NCBI GenBank assembly: GCA_012103075.1
Contig: JAAVLQ010000001.1
Location: forward strand, 2,394,001-2,458,000
Source: Brucella cytisi
GTDB lineage: Bacteria; Pseudomonadota; Alphaproteobacteria; Rhizobiales; Rhizobiaceae
Length of the DNA: 64,000 nt
Direction: 5' to 3'
Position 1 is the first letter of the stretch. Each line of letters opens with the position of its first letter. The translations under genes and the position numbers were made by a program. Positions 44,432-56,743 of the stretch are shown piece by piece. The notes below the pieces were generated by a model, which had not been told where the DNA came from, did not search any database, and saw only the letters and a program-made list of their open reading frames with translations.

Positions 44432-45476
44432 TTAACGCCGAGCATTTCGAAGTGACTCAACGCTGATTGCCAGCAGGCATTGGCGGATGATGGGGATAGC
44501 AAGCGTCGCATTTTGGCGGCTTTCGAGAACGGCGCGCTGCAGACGCTCCATAACGCGCGCAAGGCTTTCGCCGGTCCAGCGGCTTACTGAATTCTCGACC
44601 AGTTTCTTACGGTTGAAGAAGATTGGCGGACGAGCCGCAGCCACAACGACGGACGGGCTTTTACGCTCGGTATCGGCAATGTGGCGCAAGGTCTGTACCT
44701 GCTGAAACTGGCGCATCGCCGTGTTGAGCAACAGAAACGGCGCGGTGCCGGATTTCACGACACGGTCGAAGGAGACTTCGAAACGCGGAAGATCGCCAGC
44801 CAAAACCGCATCGATCACCTCGTCGGTGGAAAGACCGGCGACATCGCCGACCGCTTCACGCACATCGTCTATATCGATCCGCTCCTTGCCGCGAGCATAG
44901 AGGCAGAGCTTTTCGAGTTCACCCCGCGTGGCAAGACGATCACCGCCCAGACTTGCCCGCAGCAGCTGCCGCCCGTCGAGTGTGATCTGCATCTTCCATT
45001 CCGCCAGAACGTCATCAATGACACCATCGATACCGCGGCTGTCGTCGGAATAGCAGGGCAAGGCCATACCTGCCGAAGCGTTCTCGACGGCGCTACGCAG
45101 ACCCGCGCCTTTCTTTGAGATCTCCGGCTTCGACCAGAACGAATGTCTCAAGTGGCGGTTCGGTCGCAAGCAGCTTGATCGCTTCCGCCAGCTTCTTCTG
45201 GCCTGCGGCATTCTTGATCCAGATCAGGCGCTGGCCACCGAACATAGAGATGGTGCGAGCTTCATCGGCGAGTTTCGCCGGATCGGCTTCGATCTCATCC
45301 GCTTCCATGCGAATGACGGCGAATGGGTCGTCCAGCGGCAGTTTGCTTGCTTCGGCAAAACGGCGCGCACGCTCGCTCACCAGCCCCTTGTCGGGGCCGT
45401 AAAGCAGCACGACCGGAAACGAACTCGTCGGCCTTGCCAGAAAACTATCGACTTCGTTTGCTTTCTTCTGCGCCAT
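44432..45476 (-). CDS. holA: DNA polymerase III delta subunit (frameshifted)
   Basis: The clamp-loader delta subunit that opens the beta clamp. The N-terminal part has VDSFLARPTSSFPVVLLYGPDKGLV (partly written) and GQRLIWIKNA. After a break near 45112 come the middle and C-terminal domains with LRASLGGDRLATRGELEKL, VGDVAGLSTDEVIDAVL and LLLNTAMRQFQQVQTL. About 347 residues. MAQKKAN (45476) is preferred over an ATG two codons earlier. Same strand as parB, but separated by an IS. Indispensable, so the break is surely technical. Confidence 0.93.
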
Positions 45477-45703
45477 TGCCACTCACTAGCGCAATTTGCT
45501 TCCAAACGAAACAGCCGCCGGTCGAACTGACGAGCGGTGCGAAACAAAATGGTTCATAAAGTTACGAGTTATACTGTAGGAGCGCTGTTTGACTGCGGCC
45601 TCTAACTTGAAGCGATGACGGATGATAATTGCCTTTTGACGCAGCGGTGATCATACTATCCATGTACTTGTTGGAACGAATAGCGGTGGGCGTTGCAGCC
45701 TGA

Positions 45704-46518
45704 CTAGCGCTCGTGGACAAAGGGTATCCATAGTTTGACTGCAGCGATTGCGACGAAACCGAGGTAGGATTCCTTGGTCTTGTCGTATCGGGTTGCGACC
45801 CGTCGCCAGTTCTTGAGCTTGTTGAAGAGGCGCTCGATCTGATTGCGCCATTTGTATTTGGCTTTGTCGTGCGGGATTGGTTGGCGTCTGTTGCTCTTTG
45901 TCGGAATGACGGCCTCGATATCGGCGCGGGCGATCTCTTCGCGAATGGCGTCAGCGTCGTACCCCTTGTCGGCGAGGAACGCCTCGATCCGGTCGGAGAT
46001 CATCCGGAACAAAGGCGCAAGCCTTGGGTGTCATGCGTTTGTCCGGGCGTCAGGACAAAGCCGAGCGGTCGGCCTTTCGCATCGCACCGGGCATGGAGCA
46101 CGGTTGTGAAACCGCCGCGCGATCGGCCAAGCGCCTCGGTCTCTTGAGTCCCCTTTTTATGCCGACTGCACAATGGTGCGCCCGGACGACGGTGCTGTCG
46201 ATCATGTCGGCACTTCGATCCCGTTCCACCAGTTCGGCCAGTGTCTCAAGCATTGCCTCGAAAACACCGGTCTCGACCCAGCGTCGATATCGACGAAAGA
46301 CGCTGTTCCACTTGCCGTATTCATCAGGCAGATGCCGCCATTGCGCTCCTGTGCGCGCCATCCACAGCATGCCTTCGAAATAACGCCGATTGTCCTGAGC
46401 AGGGGCGGCATCCACGCCCACTTTCAGCAGGTAGAAGCGGACTGATTACCGACCATTCCTCGTCTGTCAAACCTATCCGTTCGCCCAAAGCAGCCTCCAA
46501 ATGGCAGCCTTGAATCAA
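45704..46518 (-). pseudogene. IS5-family DDE transposase, frame broken three times
   Basis: The N-terminal domain is GLTDEEWSVISPLLP (DUF4096-like). After a +1 step near 46400 (CCGCCCC) comes AQDNRRYFEGMLWMARTGAQWR, then first catalytic Asp in MIDSTVVRAHHCA. After an A-run break near 46155 the expected RSRGGFTTVLHARCDAKGRPLGF follows (partly written), and after a T-run break near 46040 the second Asp in FLADKGYDADAIR and the Glu in RNQIERLFNKLKNWRRVATRYDKT (partly written). The first break could be programmed frameshifting, known in this group. The others look like sequence errors or decay. The stop TAG lies outside the right-hand repeat, in the flanking target. Confidence 0.88.
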
Positions 46519-46552
46519 ATTGATTCCTCAGTCAACCTTTGTCCACGAGCGC
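45707..46552 (-). mobile_element. IS5-family insertion sequence (IS427-like), 846 bp
   Basis: The terminal inverted repeats GCGCTCGTGGACAAAGG (45707-45723, next base G) and CCTTTGTCCACGAGCGC (46536-46552) are exact over 17 bp. Both ends are flanked by TA (45705-45706 and 46553-46554), the target duplication typical of this group; a 4-bp YTAR target (CTAG/CTAA) with the ends two bases inward is also possible. The transposase runs on the minus strand. It sits between parB and holA and interrupts neither. Confidence 0.92.
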
Positions 46553-46615
46553 TAAGCCAGTTCTCCGCATCGCGTTACAATATAGGTGTTGTTTTGGTTT
46601 GACTGCTGAAAATGA

Positions 46616-46649
46616 AAAAGCTCGCCGCAATGAAATGCAACGAGCCTTT
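46616..46649 (-). terminator. Terminator-like hairpin after parB
   Basis: On the minus strand, AAAGGCTCG pairs with CGAGCTTTT with one G-T wobble, followed by T-rich sequence, 25 bp after the parB stop. Confidence 0.5.
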
Positions 46650-46673
46650 ATGTTCAAATATTCGTATAATAGA

Positions 46674-47553
46674 TCAGCTCTGAAGCCGGCGGCAAATCTC
46701 GTCGAGTTGCTCAAGAGAACTATATCGAATTTTGACCTCACCGCCGCGATCACGATGATTGATCTCCACCTTCATGCCAGTAACATCAGAAAGCAGCTTT
46801 TCGAGTGCTTTGGTGTCCGCATCTTTCTCAACAGGTCCTGCTTTACCGGGTTTGGCTTCCGTAACACCGCGTGCTTCCGCCTGCGCAAGCGCTTCCACCG
46901 GCGTACAGACAGACCATCTTTGACAATCCGCTCAGCCAGTGCGGTCGGGTTTTCCATCGTGATGAGACTTCGAGCATGGCCTGCCGAAAGCGCACCATCG
47001 ACAATGAAATCCTGCACTGGTTGCGGCAGTTTCAGCAGGCGCAACGTATTGGCGACATGGCTGCGACTCTTGCCGATCACCTGTGCCAGATCATTCTGTG
47101 TATAGTCGTGATTATCGATAAGTTGTTGATATCCCAACGCTTCTTCGACCGCATTCAGGTCGGCGCGCTGCACGTTTTCGATGATCGCGATCTCAAGTGC
47201 GACACGATCGTCGACGTCACGAACAATAACTGGGATCGTATCGACACCGGCCCGCTGCGAAGCGCGCCAGCGACGCTCACCAGCAATCAATTCGAACCGG
47301 TCCGGCTGCCCCGGTGCCGGTCGCACGACGATCGGCTGCACCACGCCATGTTCCTTGATCGACTGCGCCGGGTCCTCCAAGTCACCTTCAGAGAACATAC
47401 GACGCGGATTGCGCGGATTGCGCGTAACGAATTCAATCGGAACATTCCGTTCGATGGGAACAGGTGCCTTACGCTCTTCGGCAGGGCGGTCGATTTCACC
47501 GATCAGCGCCGCTAATCCGCGGCCAAGGCGCTTTTTGAAGGATCATCATTCAT
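46674..47553 (-). CDS. parB: Chromosome-partitioning protein ParB (frameshifted)
   Basis: ParB is the CTP-dependent DNA clamp that loads at parS and spreads. The N-terminus reads LGRGLAALIGEID (the ParA-interacting motif), followed by VPIEFVTRNPRNPRRMF, the CTPase motif GERRWRASQRAG, NVQRADLNAVEEA, the helix-turn-helix DLAQVIGKSRSHVANTLRLL, GHARSLI, and the C-terminal dimerisation segment ending ICRRLQS. Breaks near 47536 (A run short by one, right after the start) and 46906 (CGCCGG for CGCCCGG). About 293 residues. The target parS sites are in this window. Confidence 0.96.
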
Positions 47554-47597
47554 CGTTCGGCTTATTCCTGAATTGTTTCGTCGTCGAATCGATTGGT

Positions 47598-48395
47598 CTA
47601 AGCGGCCTGCAATTGTCGCTCGCGCTGGATAACTTCCGATGCGAGTTGCAAATAGGCCTGACTGCCGGCGCATTTCAAATCGTAGAGAATTGCCGGCTTA
47701 CCGTGTGATGGTGCTTCCGAGACGCGCACATTACGCGGAATGACAGTACGATAGACCTTCTCACCCATGAAAGCGCGAACATCATCCACCACTTGCGCAG
47801 CGAGATTGTTGCGGCTGTCGAACATGGTCAGCACAATACCCCGGATCGAAAGCTCGGCATTGATCGACGACCGCACCTGATCGACCGTCTGCAAAAGCTG
47901 GCTCAAGCCTTCCAGAGCAAAGAACTCGCATTGCAGCGGCACCAGAACGGAATCGGCTGCAGCCATGGCGTTCAACGTCAGAAGATTGAGCGACGGTGGG
48001 CAATCGACAAGCACATAGGAGAATCGCTCCGACACGGAGGAATCGAACCGCAAAGCATCACGCAAGCGCCGTGTACGGTCGGCCGACTGCGCAATTTCCA
48101 TTTCAATGCCAAGAAGATCCAGCGTCGATGGTACGATATGCAGATTGGGAACATCGGTTGGCATCGCAGCATCAGGAACCGACGATTCCTGCGTAAGCAC
48201 ATCATAGGAAGACAAAGGCCGGTTGCGGCGATCAATACCCAAACCGGTGCTGGCATTGCCCTGCGGATCGAGATCGACAATCAGTACCGTCTCGCCGATA
48301 GCCGCCAATGCCGTAGCCAGATTGATGGCGGTGGTAGTTTTACCCACGCCGCCTTTCTGGTTTGCAATGGTTATGATTCTGGACATTTTGTTCAT
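47598..48395 (-). CDS. parA: Chromosome-partitioning ATPase ParA
   Basis: A Walker-type ATPase (265 residues) that, with ParB, moves newly replicated origins. It has the deviant Walker A QKGGVGKTTTAINLA, DLDPQGNAST, VLVDCPPSLNLLTLNAM and PLQCEFFALEGLSQLL. Intact. I use MNKMSRII (48395) with AAGG before it; the ATG at 48440 overlaps the rsmG stop (TGATG) and would add 15 residues. Confidence 0.96.
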   Translation of the reverse strand: MNKMSRIITIANQKGGVGKTTTAINLATALAAIGETVLIVDLDPQGNASTGLGIDRRNRPLSSYDVLTQESSVPDAAMPTDVPNLHIVPSTLDLLGIEMEIAQSADRTRRLRDALRFDSSVSERFSYVLVDCPPSLNLLTLNAMAAADSVLVPLQCEFFALEGLSQLLQTVDQVRSSINAELSIRGIVLTMFDSRNNLAAQVVDDVRAFMGEKVYRTVIPRNVRVSEAPSHGKPAILYDLKCAGSQAYLQLASEVIQRERQLQAA

Positions 48396-48439
48396 CACCG
48401 TCGCCTTGCTGCTGCCCGCCCCTTCGAAATTTCCAGCCA

Positions 48440-49081
48440 TCAAGCGATTTTGCGCCGAAGATTGGTGATTTCGAGTATGACCGAAGCCTGATCGATAGCA
48501 CTTTGATGTTGTACCAGATCGAAACTCCAACCGACACGGCTTTCGTCTATCTCGCGCTGATAATCCCGACCTTTTTGAAAGAGAGCTTTGGCGCCATTGG
48601 TCATCCACAGCTCCGTCAGACCGAAAAGATCGTTCAGCGACGCCAATGCGCGTGCCGTAACCACTTGTGGTGTTTCAATTTTCTCCCACATCGCTTCAAT
48701 GCGGGCGGAATGGACCCGCGCCGGTACGTGCAAATGTCCCGCTGCAGTGCGCAGGAACGCCGCCTTTTTTCCCTGCGCTCTCAATAAGATCGATAGCGCC
48801 GCCCGGTTGCTCGGCGAGGAAACAGGCTGTCACAATGCCCGGAAATCCGCCGCCAGAACCAATATCCAACCAGTGCTTGGCGTCACTCGCCAAGGGAAAT
48901 AGCTGTGCACTATCCAGAATATGACGGGTCCACAACTCGTTCAGAGTAGAGGGGACGCAAGATTGATCGCCTTCGACCATTTGCGGAACAAGTCCTCAAA
49001 GGCGATCAGGCGGTTCGTTGTTTCACGTGAAACAGCGGGAACGATTGCTTTCAGACTTTCAAAGCGGGTATCGGCGCTCAT
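48440..49081 (-). CDS. rsmG: 16S rRNA (guanine527-N7)-methyltransferase (frameshifted)
   Basis: RsmG/GidB methylates G527 of 16S rRNA with [17 protein letters not shown] opens the gene; the SAM-binding motif is [14 protein letters not shown], and the end reads [25 protein letters not shown] (partly written). Breaks near 48955 (C run one short) and 48785 (reading SAGKKGG versus [10 protein letters not shown]). About 213 residues. The start overlaps the mnmG stop (ATGA). The peptide VSRET at residues 17-21 is the translation of an embedded parS palindrome. Confidence 0.94.
49019..49034. promoter_or_regulatory. parS site 1 (perfect), inside rsmG
   Basis: TGTTTCACGTGAAACA is identical to the universal chromosomal parS consensus, the ParB nucleation site. 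It lies within the rsmG reading frame about 9 kb from the putative oriC. Confidence 0.97.
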
Positions 49082-50989
49082 GCAGCGCCCTGCCCTTCAG
49101 ACAATTCCGATGCAGCCCGCTGGCGATATCCGAATTTCTTGATCTGTGCGATAAGGAGCGCCAGTCCTGCCGGTGTCATCCCGTCAACACGCTGCGCCTC
49201 GGCAATTGTTTCCGGCTTGCGCTGCTTGAGCTTATGCTTCAACTCATTGGAAAGACCGGATATTCCATCAATGTCCAATCCTGCTGGAATGAGCAGTTGC
49301 TCCTCGCGCTCCATCACTGCAATGTCGCTCTTCTGCCGATCCATATAGACGGCATATTGAGCCTCGATCTCCAGCGCTTCCCGCGTTGCCGGATCGACAG
49401 CTCCGAGTTCAGGCCAGATCGATTTCAACCGATCCAGATCAATCTCCGGGTAAGACAGAAGATCATAGGCCGAACGGCGCACGCCATCTTGATTGAGACG
49501 CAGATCGTAACGGCGTGCCAGATTGGGCGTAATGGTCAGTGACTGTGTCAGTGACCGCGCTTCATCCAACGCCGTTTCCCGCGCTTCAAATCGTTCCTTG
49601 CGTGCGTTCCCCAATATACCAAGCTTGTCCGCCAAGGGCGTCAGGCGCTGATCGGCATTATCCGCGCGAAGCGACAGACGGAATTCTGCACGCGACGTAA
49701 ACATGCGATAAGGTTCGCTGACACCGCGTGACGTCAGATCATCAACCATGACGCCGATATAGGCTTCCGTGCGCTGGATAATGACAGGATCGCCACCAGA
49801 AGCTCGACGCGCGGCATTGATGCCCGCGAGCAAGCCTTGTGCGCCCGCTTCTTCATAGCCAGTCGTGCCGTTGATCTGCCCCGCCAGAAACAGACCGGTA
49901 ACTTTCCGGGTTTCAAGGCTGCGCTTCAACTCACGCGGATCGATGAAATCATATTCAATCGCATATCCGGGCTGCAGCATGACGGCTTTTTCAAGCCCCG
50001 GTATAGTCTTCAATATGTCGAGCTGCACATCTTCGGGAAGCGATGTCGAAATGCCGTTTGGATAAACGGTATCGTCGTCCAGCCCTTCCGGCTCGAGGAA
50101 TATCTGGTGGCCGTCACGGTCACCGAACTTGACAATCTTATCTTCCACCGAGGGGCAGTAACGGGGACCAATGCCCTCGATCGAACCAGAATACATAGCC
50201 GAACGATGCAGATTGGCCCGAATGACAGCGTGGGTTTCCGGCGTTGTGCGGGTAATGCCACAATCGATCTGCGGTGTGGTGATCCGATCCGTCATGAGAG
50301 AGAACGGCACAGGCTCCTCATCGGCGGACTGCATGTCAAGGCTCTGCCAATCGATAGTACGCCCATCCAGTCGTGGCGGCGTGCCTGTCTTGAGGCGCCC
50401 AAGCGCAAAGCCGAACGAGGTCAGGCGTTCGGAAAGACCAAGCGCTGGCTTTTCGCCCATGCGGCCGGCTGGAATTTTCTTTTCCCCGATATGGATCAAC
50501 CCATTCAGAAACGTGCCGGTTGTCAGAACGACAGCGCCACATGACAGGGTCCGCCCTTCGGACAAAACAACCCCGGTGATGCGTCCGTGTTCTTCCCGAA
50601 GGTCGCGCGCGCCGCCTTCGACAACAAACAGATAGTCCTGAGCCGCGATCATCTTCTGCATAGCAAGCCGATAAAGCTTGCGGTCAGCCTGAGTTCGAGG
50701 TCCGCGAACAGCAGGCCCTTTTCGGCGGTTCAGTAGACGAAACTGGATACCGGCTTCATCCGCGACACGCCCCATCAAGCCATCGAGTGCATCTATCTCA
50801 CGCACAAGATGCCCTTTTTCCCAGCCCGCCAATGGCAGGGTTGCAAGACATAACGCCAATAGTATCAAAGCGATGTGTTACAAGCGCAGTTCTGGCGCCG
50901 GCGCGTGCAGCCGCTGAAGCGGCCTCGCATCCTGCGTGGCCGCCGCCGATCACAATGACATCAAAGACTGTGGCTTCGGTCGAACTCAT
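49078..50989 (-). CDS. mnmG: tRNA uridine 5-carboxymethylaminomethyl modification enzyme MnmG (frameshifted)
   Basis: MnmG/GidA is the FAD/NADH subunit that with MnmE makes cmnm5U34 in tRNAs. It has the FAD site [38 protein letters not shown] (partly written; the break near 50815, A run one too long, is here), [27 protein letters not shown], and [13 protein letters not shown], ending in the MnmE-binding GIDA-associated domain. About 637 residues. ATG 50989 (MSSTEATV) has AGGA at good spacing; ATG 50998 is the alternative. Confidence 0.96.
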
Positions 50990-51154
50990 TTGGTTCATCC
51001 TGACGCAACTCGAATCCGTTTCTGAAAGATGTCTCTTTGACACGAATAGGCTTGAAACGGAAGATCAAATTGGTCGTTGACTTGTTCAAATCTCGGCGAC
51101 GAGCCGACTCACGGATGAAGGGGTGAGTCAATCACCTTGGCGAGATTCCACAGA

Positions 51155-51170
51155 TGTTTCACGTGAAACA
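51155..51170. promoter_or_regulatory. parS site 2 (perfect), mnmE-mnmG spacer
   Basis: TGTTTCACGTGAAACA, identical to the consensus, in the 217-bp spacer between mnmE and mnmG. Confidence 0.97.
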
Positions 51171-51192
51171 ATTTTCAGGATCAATCGGCCCG

Positions 51193-51208
51193 TGTTTCAC
51201 GTGAATCA
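51193..51208. promoter_or_regulatory. parS site 3 (one mismatch), overlapping the mnmE stop
   Basis: TGTTTCACGTGAATCA differs from the consensus at one base. The final TCA is the complement of the mnmE stop TGA, which explains the deviation. It is only 22 bp from site 2. Confidence 0.88.
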
Positions 51209-52530
51209 TTTTCCGATGCAGAACTGAGAGAAAATAACGTCTAAAATTTCTTCCACATCAACATCACCAGTAATACGTCCGAGATACTGGGATGCGAGGC
51301 GCATGTTCTCTGCGCGGAGTTCAAGCGGAAGGCTTGTACCGTTTATCGCCCTATCGATCTCGGTGACGGTAGATCGCAGAAGGTTGATATGTCTCTGCCG
51401 CGTGGGCACGGCATCCTCTATCTGACCTATCTGCTCTTCCGCGAAATTCTGCAGATTCATGAGTAATTGGTCCAGTCCTTCGCCAGTTTTTGTTGAAATG
51501 CGGTAGGTCCAGCGATCGGCAGATTCAGCATTCAGATCAGCTTTTGTGCCGATTTTCCATAAAGCTTCTGGTATTTCGTCGGAAGCGACAGCTATGGGAT
51601 CGTTCATATCTTCAAGCAGCAGAACCAGATCGGCATCGGCCATACGCGCGCGGGCGCGTTCAATTCCGATTTTTCGACGGAACTATCGGTCACCCGCAAA
51701 CCTGCCGTGTCTGTCACGTATACCGGGATGCCGCCCAGATCGAGTTTGACCTCCAGAAGATCGCGGGTCGTTCCCGCCTCTTCCGAGATGATTGCTACCT
51801 CGCGCCCGGCCAGAAAGTTCAGCAGACTGGATTTACCGGCATTCGGTGCACCAACAATCACGACATGCAGTCCGTCGCGCAGCATCGAAGCGCGCTTGCC
51901 GCTCACTATATGGTTCTCGATCTCACTCTTTAACAGCGCCAGTGACTGCCAGACCTGCTCCGATACGGAACGGGAACATCGCTTTCATCGGCAAAGTCTA
52001 GTTCCGCTTCGATAAAGGCGCGTGCGCGCAACAGACGCTGACGCCATTCCGTGTAAAGCTCACGCTGCGTACCAGAAGCGACTTGCAATGCGAGCCGCCT
52101 CTGTCCCTCGGTTTCCGCTGCGATCAGATCCGCAAGGCCTTCGGCGATCGTCAAGTCCATCTTGCCATTGGAAAAAGCACGTCGCGTAAACTCTCCAGCT
52201 TCCGCTATACGGCAACCATGCAGCTCTCCCATTTCCGACAAGAGCTTCTCAACGACTGCTTTGCCGCCATGCAAATGATATTCGGCGCAATCTTCGCCGG
52301 TAAAACTGTTCGGTCGGGGAAAAGAGTACAAGTCCTCGGTCGATTGGGTCACCATTTCGGCTACGGAATAGCTTGTAGGCTGCATATCGTGGTGTCGGTA
52401 TCGAGCCGACTATCGTTTCGAGTACGAATCGAACTTTTGGGCCGGAAATGCGTATGACAGCAACGCCGGACGGGAGACGCCCGCTCGATAAAGCAAAAAT
52501 CGTATCTGGAAGGGAACCGATCTCGCTCAT
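51206..52530 (-). CDS. mnmE: tRNA modification GTPase MnmE (frameshifted several times)
   Basis: A GTPase partner of Mnm[18 protein letters not shown] opens the tetrahydrofolate-binding N-domain, followed by [14 protein letters not shown] and [25 protein letters not shown] (partly written). The inserted G domain has [29 protein letters not shown] and a TKADL specificity motif, and the protein ends in the catalytic CIGK. Breaks near 52305, 51965 and 51660, with possibly a further one. About 441 residues. The G1, G2 and G3 motifs and the C-terminal Cys are intact. Confidence 0.95.
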
Positions 52531-52623
52531 TTCATTTCCTGACCTATAATTAACAAGGAAGAAGGCAACCAAACGGATGCTGATGGAATGGCATATTCAT
52601 TCGTGCAGTGAAAGAAAAGCCTT

Positions 52624-54650
<2,027 letters not shown>

Positions 54651-54653
54651 ATA

Positions 54654-54692
54654 AGAAGCGCCGCAACGGTCTCCCGTGCGGCGCTTCTCAAA
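54654..54692. terminator. Terminator between the DUF255 gene and rho
   Basis: A 12-bp perfect stem AGAAGCGCCGCA (54654-54665) with TGCGGCGCTTCT (54677-54688) between two convergent genes. The following run is short (CAAACGG), so termination is probably only moderate on either strand. Confidence 0.7.
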
Positions 54693-54711
54693 CGGTTTGA
54701 ACCGAGTAATT

Positions 54712-55976
54712 TTACGTATTCATCGAATCGAAGAATTCGGAATTGCTCTTGGTCTGCTTGAGCTTGTCGATAAGGAATTCGATCGCGTCGGTCGTGCCCA
54801 TCGGCGCAAGGATACGGCGCAGAACGAAAATCTTCTGCAGATCCGCGCGCGGTACGAGCAGGTCTTCCTTGCGGGTGCCGGACTTGAGAATGTCCATGGC
54901 CGGGAAGATGCGCTTGTCGGCAACCTTGCGGTCAAGCACGATTTCCGAGTTACCGGTGCCCTTGAATTCTTCAAAGATCACTTCGTCCATACGGCTGCCC
55001 GTATCGATCAGCGCGGTTGCGATGATGGTCAGCGAACCGCCTTCTTCGATATTGCGCGCAGCACCGAAGAAGCGCTTCGGGCGCTGCAATGCATTGGCGT
55101 CCACACCACCGGTCAGAACCTTGCCGGAAGACGGCACAACGGTATTGTAAGCGCGACCAAGACGGGTGATCGAGTCAAGCAGGATCACAACATCGCGACC
55201 ATGTTCGACAAGGCGCTTGGCCTTTTCGATGACCATTTCGGCAACCTGAACGTGACGCGCGGCCGGTTCATCGAAGGTCGAGGAAATCACTTCGCCCTTC
55301 ACCGAGCGCTGCATATCGGTCACTTCTTCCGGACGTTCGTCGATCAGAAGAACGATCAGATAGCATTCCGGATGATTTGCGGTGATCGAATGGGCGATGT
55401 TCTGGAGAAGAACAGTCTTACCGGTACGTGGCGGAGCGACGATCAGGCCGCGCTGGCCCTTGCCGAGTGGTGCCACCAGATCGATGACACGCGGCGAAAG
55501 ATCCTGGAAGTTGGAACTTCCAGTTCCATCTTGAAGCGCTCATTCGGGTAGAGCGGCGTCAGATTGTCGAAGTGAACCTTGTGCCGGATCTTTTCCGGAT
55601 CTTCGAAATTGATCGAATTGACCTTGAGCAGCGCGAAATAACGTTCGCCTTCCTTGGGACCGCGGATCGGACCTTCGACCGTATCACCGGTCTTGAGAGA
55701 AAAACGACGCAGCTGCGAGGGTGAAATATAAATATCGTCTGGGCCCGGCAGGTAGTTGGCATCAGCAGAGCGCAGGAAGCCAAATCCATCCTGCAGCACC
55801 TCGACGACGCCCTCGCCGATAATTTCGACGTCCCGGGCCGCCAGCTTCTTGAGGATCGCGAACATCAGTTCCTGCTTGCGCATGGCGCTCGCGTTTTCGA
55901 CCTCAAGTGTTTCGGCAAAAGCCAGCAGCTCCACCGGTGTCTTGTTCTTTAGTTCTTGTAGTTTCATTTCCTGCAT
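54712..55976 (-). CDS. rho: Transcription termination factor Rho (frameshifted)
   Basis: A hexameric RNA helicase ending factor-dependent transcripts. The N-terminal RHO domain has [20 protein letters not shown], the OB fold [29 protein letters not shown] (partly written), P-loop [14 protein letters not shown], Walker [17 protein letters not shown]-loop [17 protein letters not shown] and R-loop [17 protein letters not shown]. One break near 55512 (TCCAGG for TCCAAGG). About 421 residues. MQEMKLQ (55976) chosen; an upstream open extension has no family similarity. It follows hemJ on the same strand after 231 bp. Confidence 0.97.
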
Positions 55977-56165
55977 GGATGAGGAACTCTTTTTAAAATG
56001 TAAGGAGAAAATGCAGTTGTTCGGAAAGGTGGTCACCTGAACGTCGTGACCGGCATCGAAGGCCTGCTGTCTTGAAGGGAAGAGGCTTCCTACATACTGA
56101 CTTGCAGCATGCAGAGCAAGCCTCATGTAGGGATAGCGCGAAATTTCTGCAACAGAAAAATGGCA

Positions 56166-56190
56166 GAAACCCGGCGTGCGGGTTTCTTTC
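56166..56190. terminator. Terminator-like hairpin between rho and hemJ
   Basis: GAAACCCG (56166-56173) pairs with CGGGTTTC (56179-56186), loop GCGTG, just beyond the hemJ stop. The flanking T runs are on both strands (TTTCTTTC to the right, ATTTTTC on the minus side). Confidence 0.6.
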
Positions 56191-56207
56191 TCGACACTGT
56201 ATTCCGA

Positions 56208-56743
56208 TTAAAACGGCTTAACGATCACCAGTATGACGATCAGAATCATCAGAATCGTCGGCACTTCATTGATGATTCGCCAATGTTTGGCCGAGCGCAT
56301 ATTGCGGTCTTCAGCAAAAAGTCGGGTCGACTTGGCGAGGTAGCCGTGCAGGCCGGACATCAGCACGACCAGCAGCAGTTTTGCATGCAGCCAGCCACCC
56401 CCGAAACCGAAGATTTCCCAAGCCATCCAGAGACCGGCGATCCGGTCACGATCATGGCCGGATTGATGATGAAGCGCAGCAACCGTTTCTCCATCACCTT
56501 GAAGGTTTCCGATGTTTCGGAACCGGGCTTTGCAGCGCAGTGATATACGAAGAGGCGCGGCAGATAGAGCATCCCAGCCATCCATGCGATGACGGCAATC
56601 ACATGCAGCGACTTGATCCAGAGATAGGCGTCGGCTGGATTCACGTGAAACAATGCCCAGACGCCAAGTGCGACCACAACCAGCGAAACGACAGTGCGAA
56701 TGGCGACTGCCGAACCGCGATTTTCCGGAGCTGTCTGACTCAT
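56208..56743 (-). CDS. hemJ: Protoporphyrinogen IX oxidase HemJ (frameshifted)
   Basis: A four-helix inner-membrane enzyme (about 178 residues), oxidising protoporphyrinogen IX to protoporphyrin in heme synthesis. Helices and His ligands: [40 protein letters not shown] (partly written), [34 protein letters not shown] and [20 protein letters not shown]. One break near 56430 (GATCC region). It has a short N-terminal extension ([14 protein letters not shown]). It overlaps the hemE stop by four bases. Confidence 0.93.
56637..56652. promoter_or_regulatory. parS-like site 4 (two mismatches), inside hemJ
   Basis: GGATTCACGTGAAACA differs from TGTTTCACGTGAAACA at two outer positions of the left arm; the core TTCACGTGAAACA is intact. 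It lies within the hemJ coding region (encoding FHVNP), 1.4 kb from the putative origin. ParB binding is less certain than for the others. Confidence 0.6.

Noticed and set aside
45707..46552. Identification as IS711
   Set aside because: Size (846 versus about 842 bp) and family match, but the transposase sequence (LTDEEWSVISPLLP...) and ends do not match what I recall of IS711, so I only assign the IS5 family.
55977..56126. N-terminal extension of Rho from an upstream start
   Set aside because: The 50 extra residues have no resemblance to Rho; the spacer holds a terminator instead.
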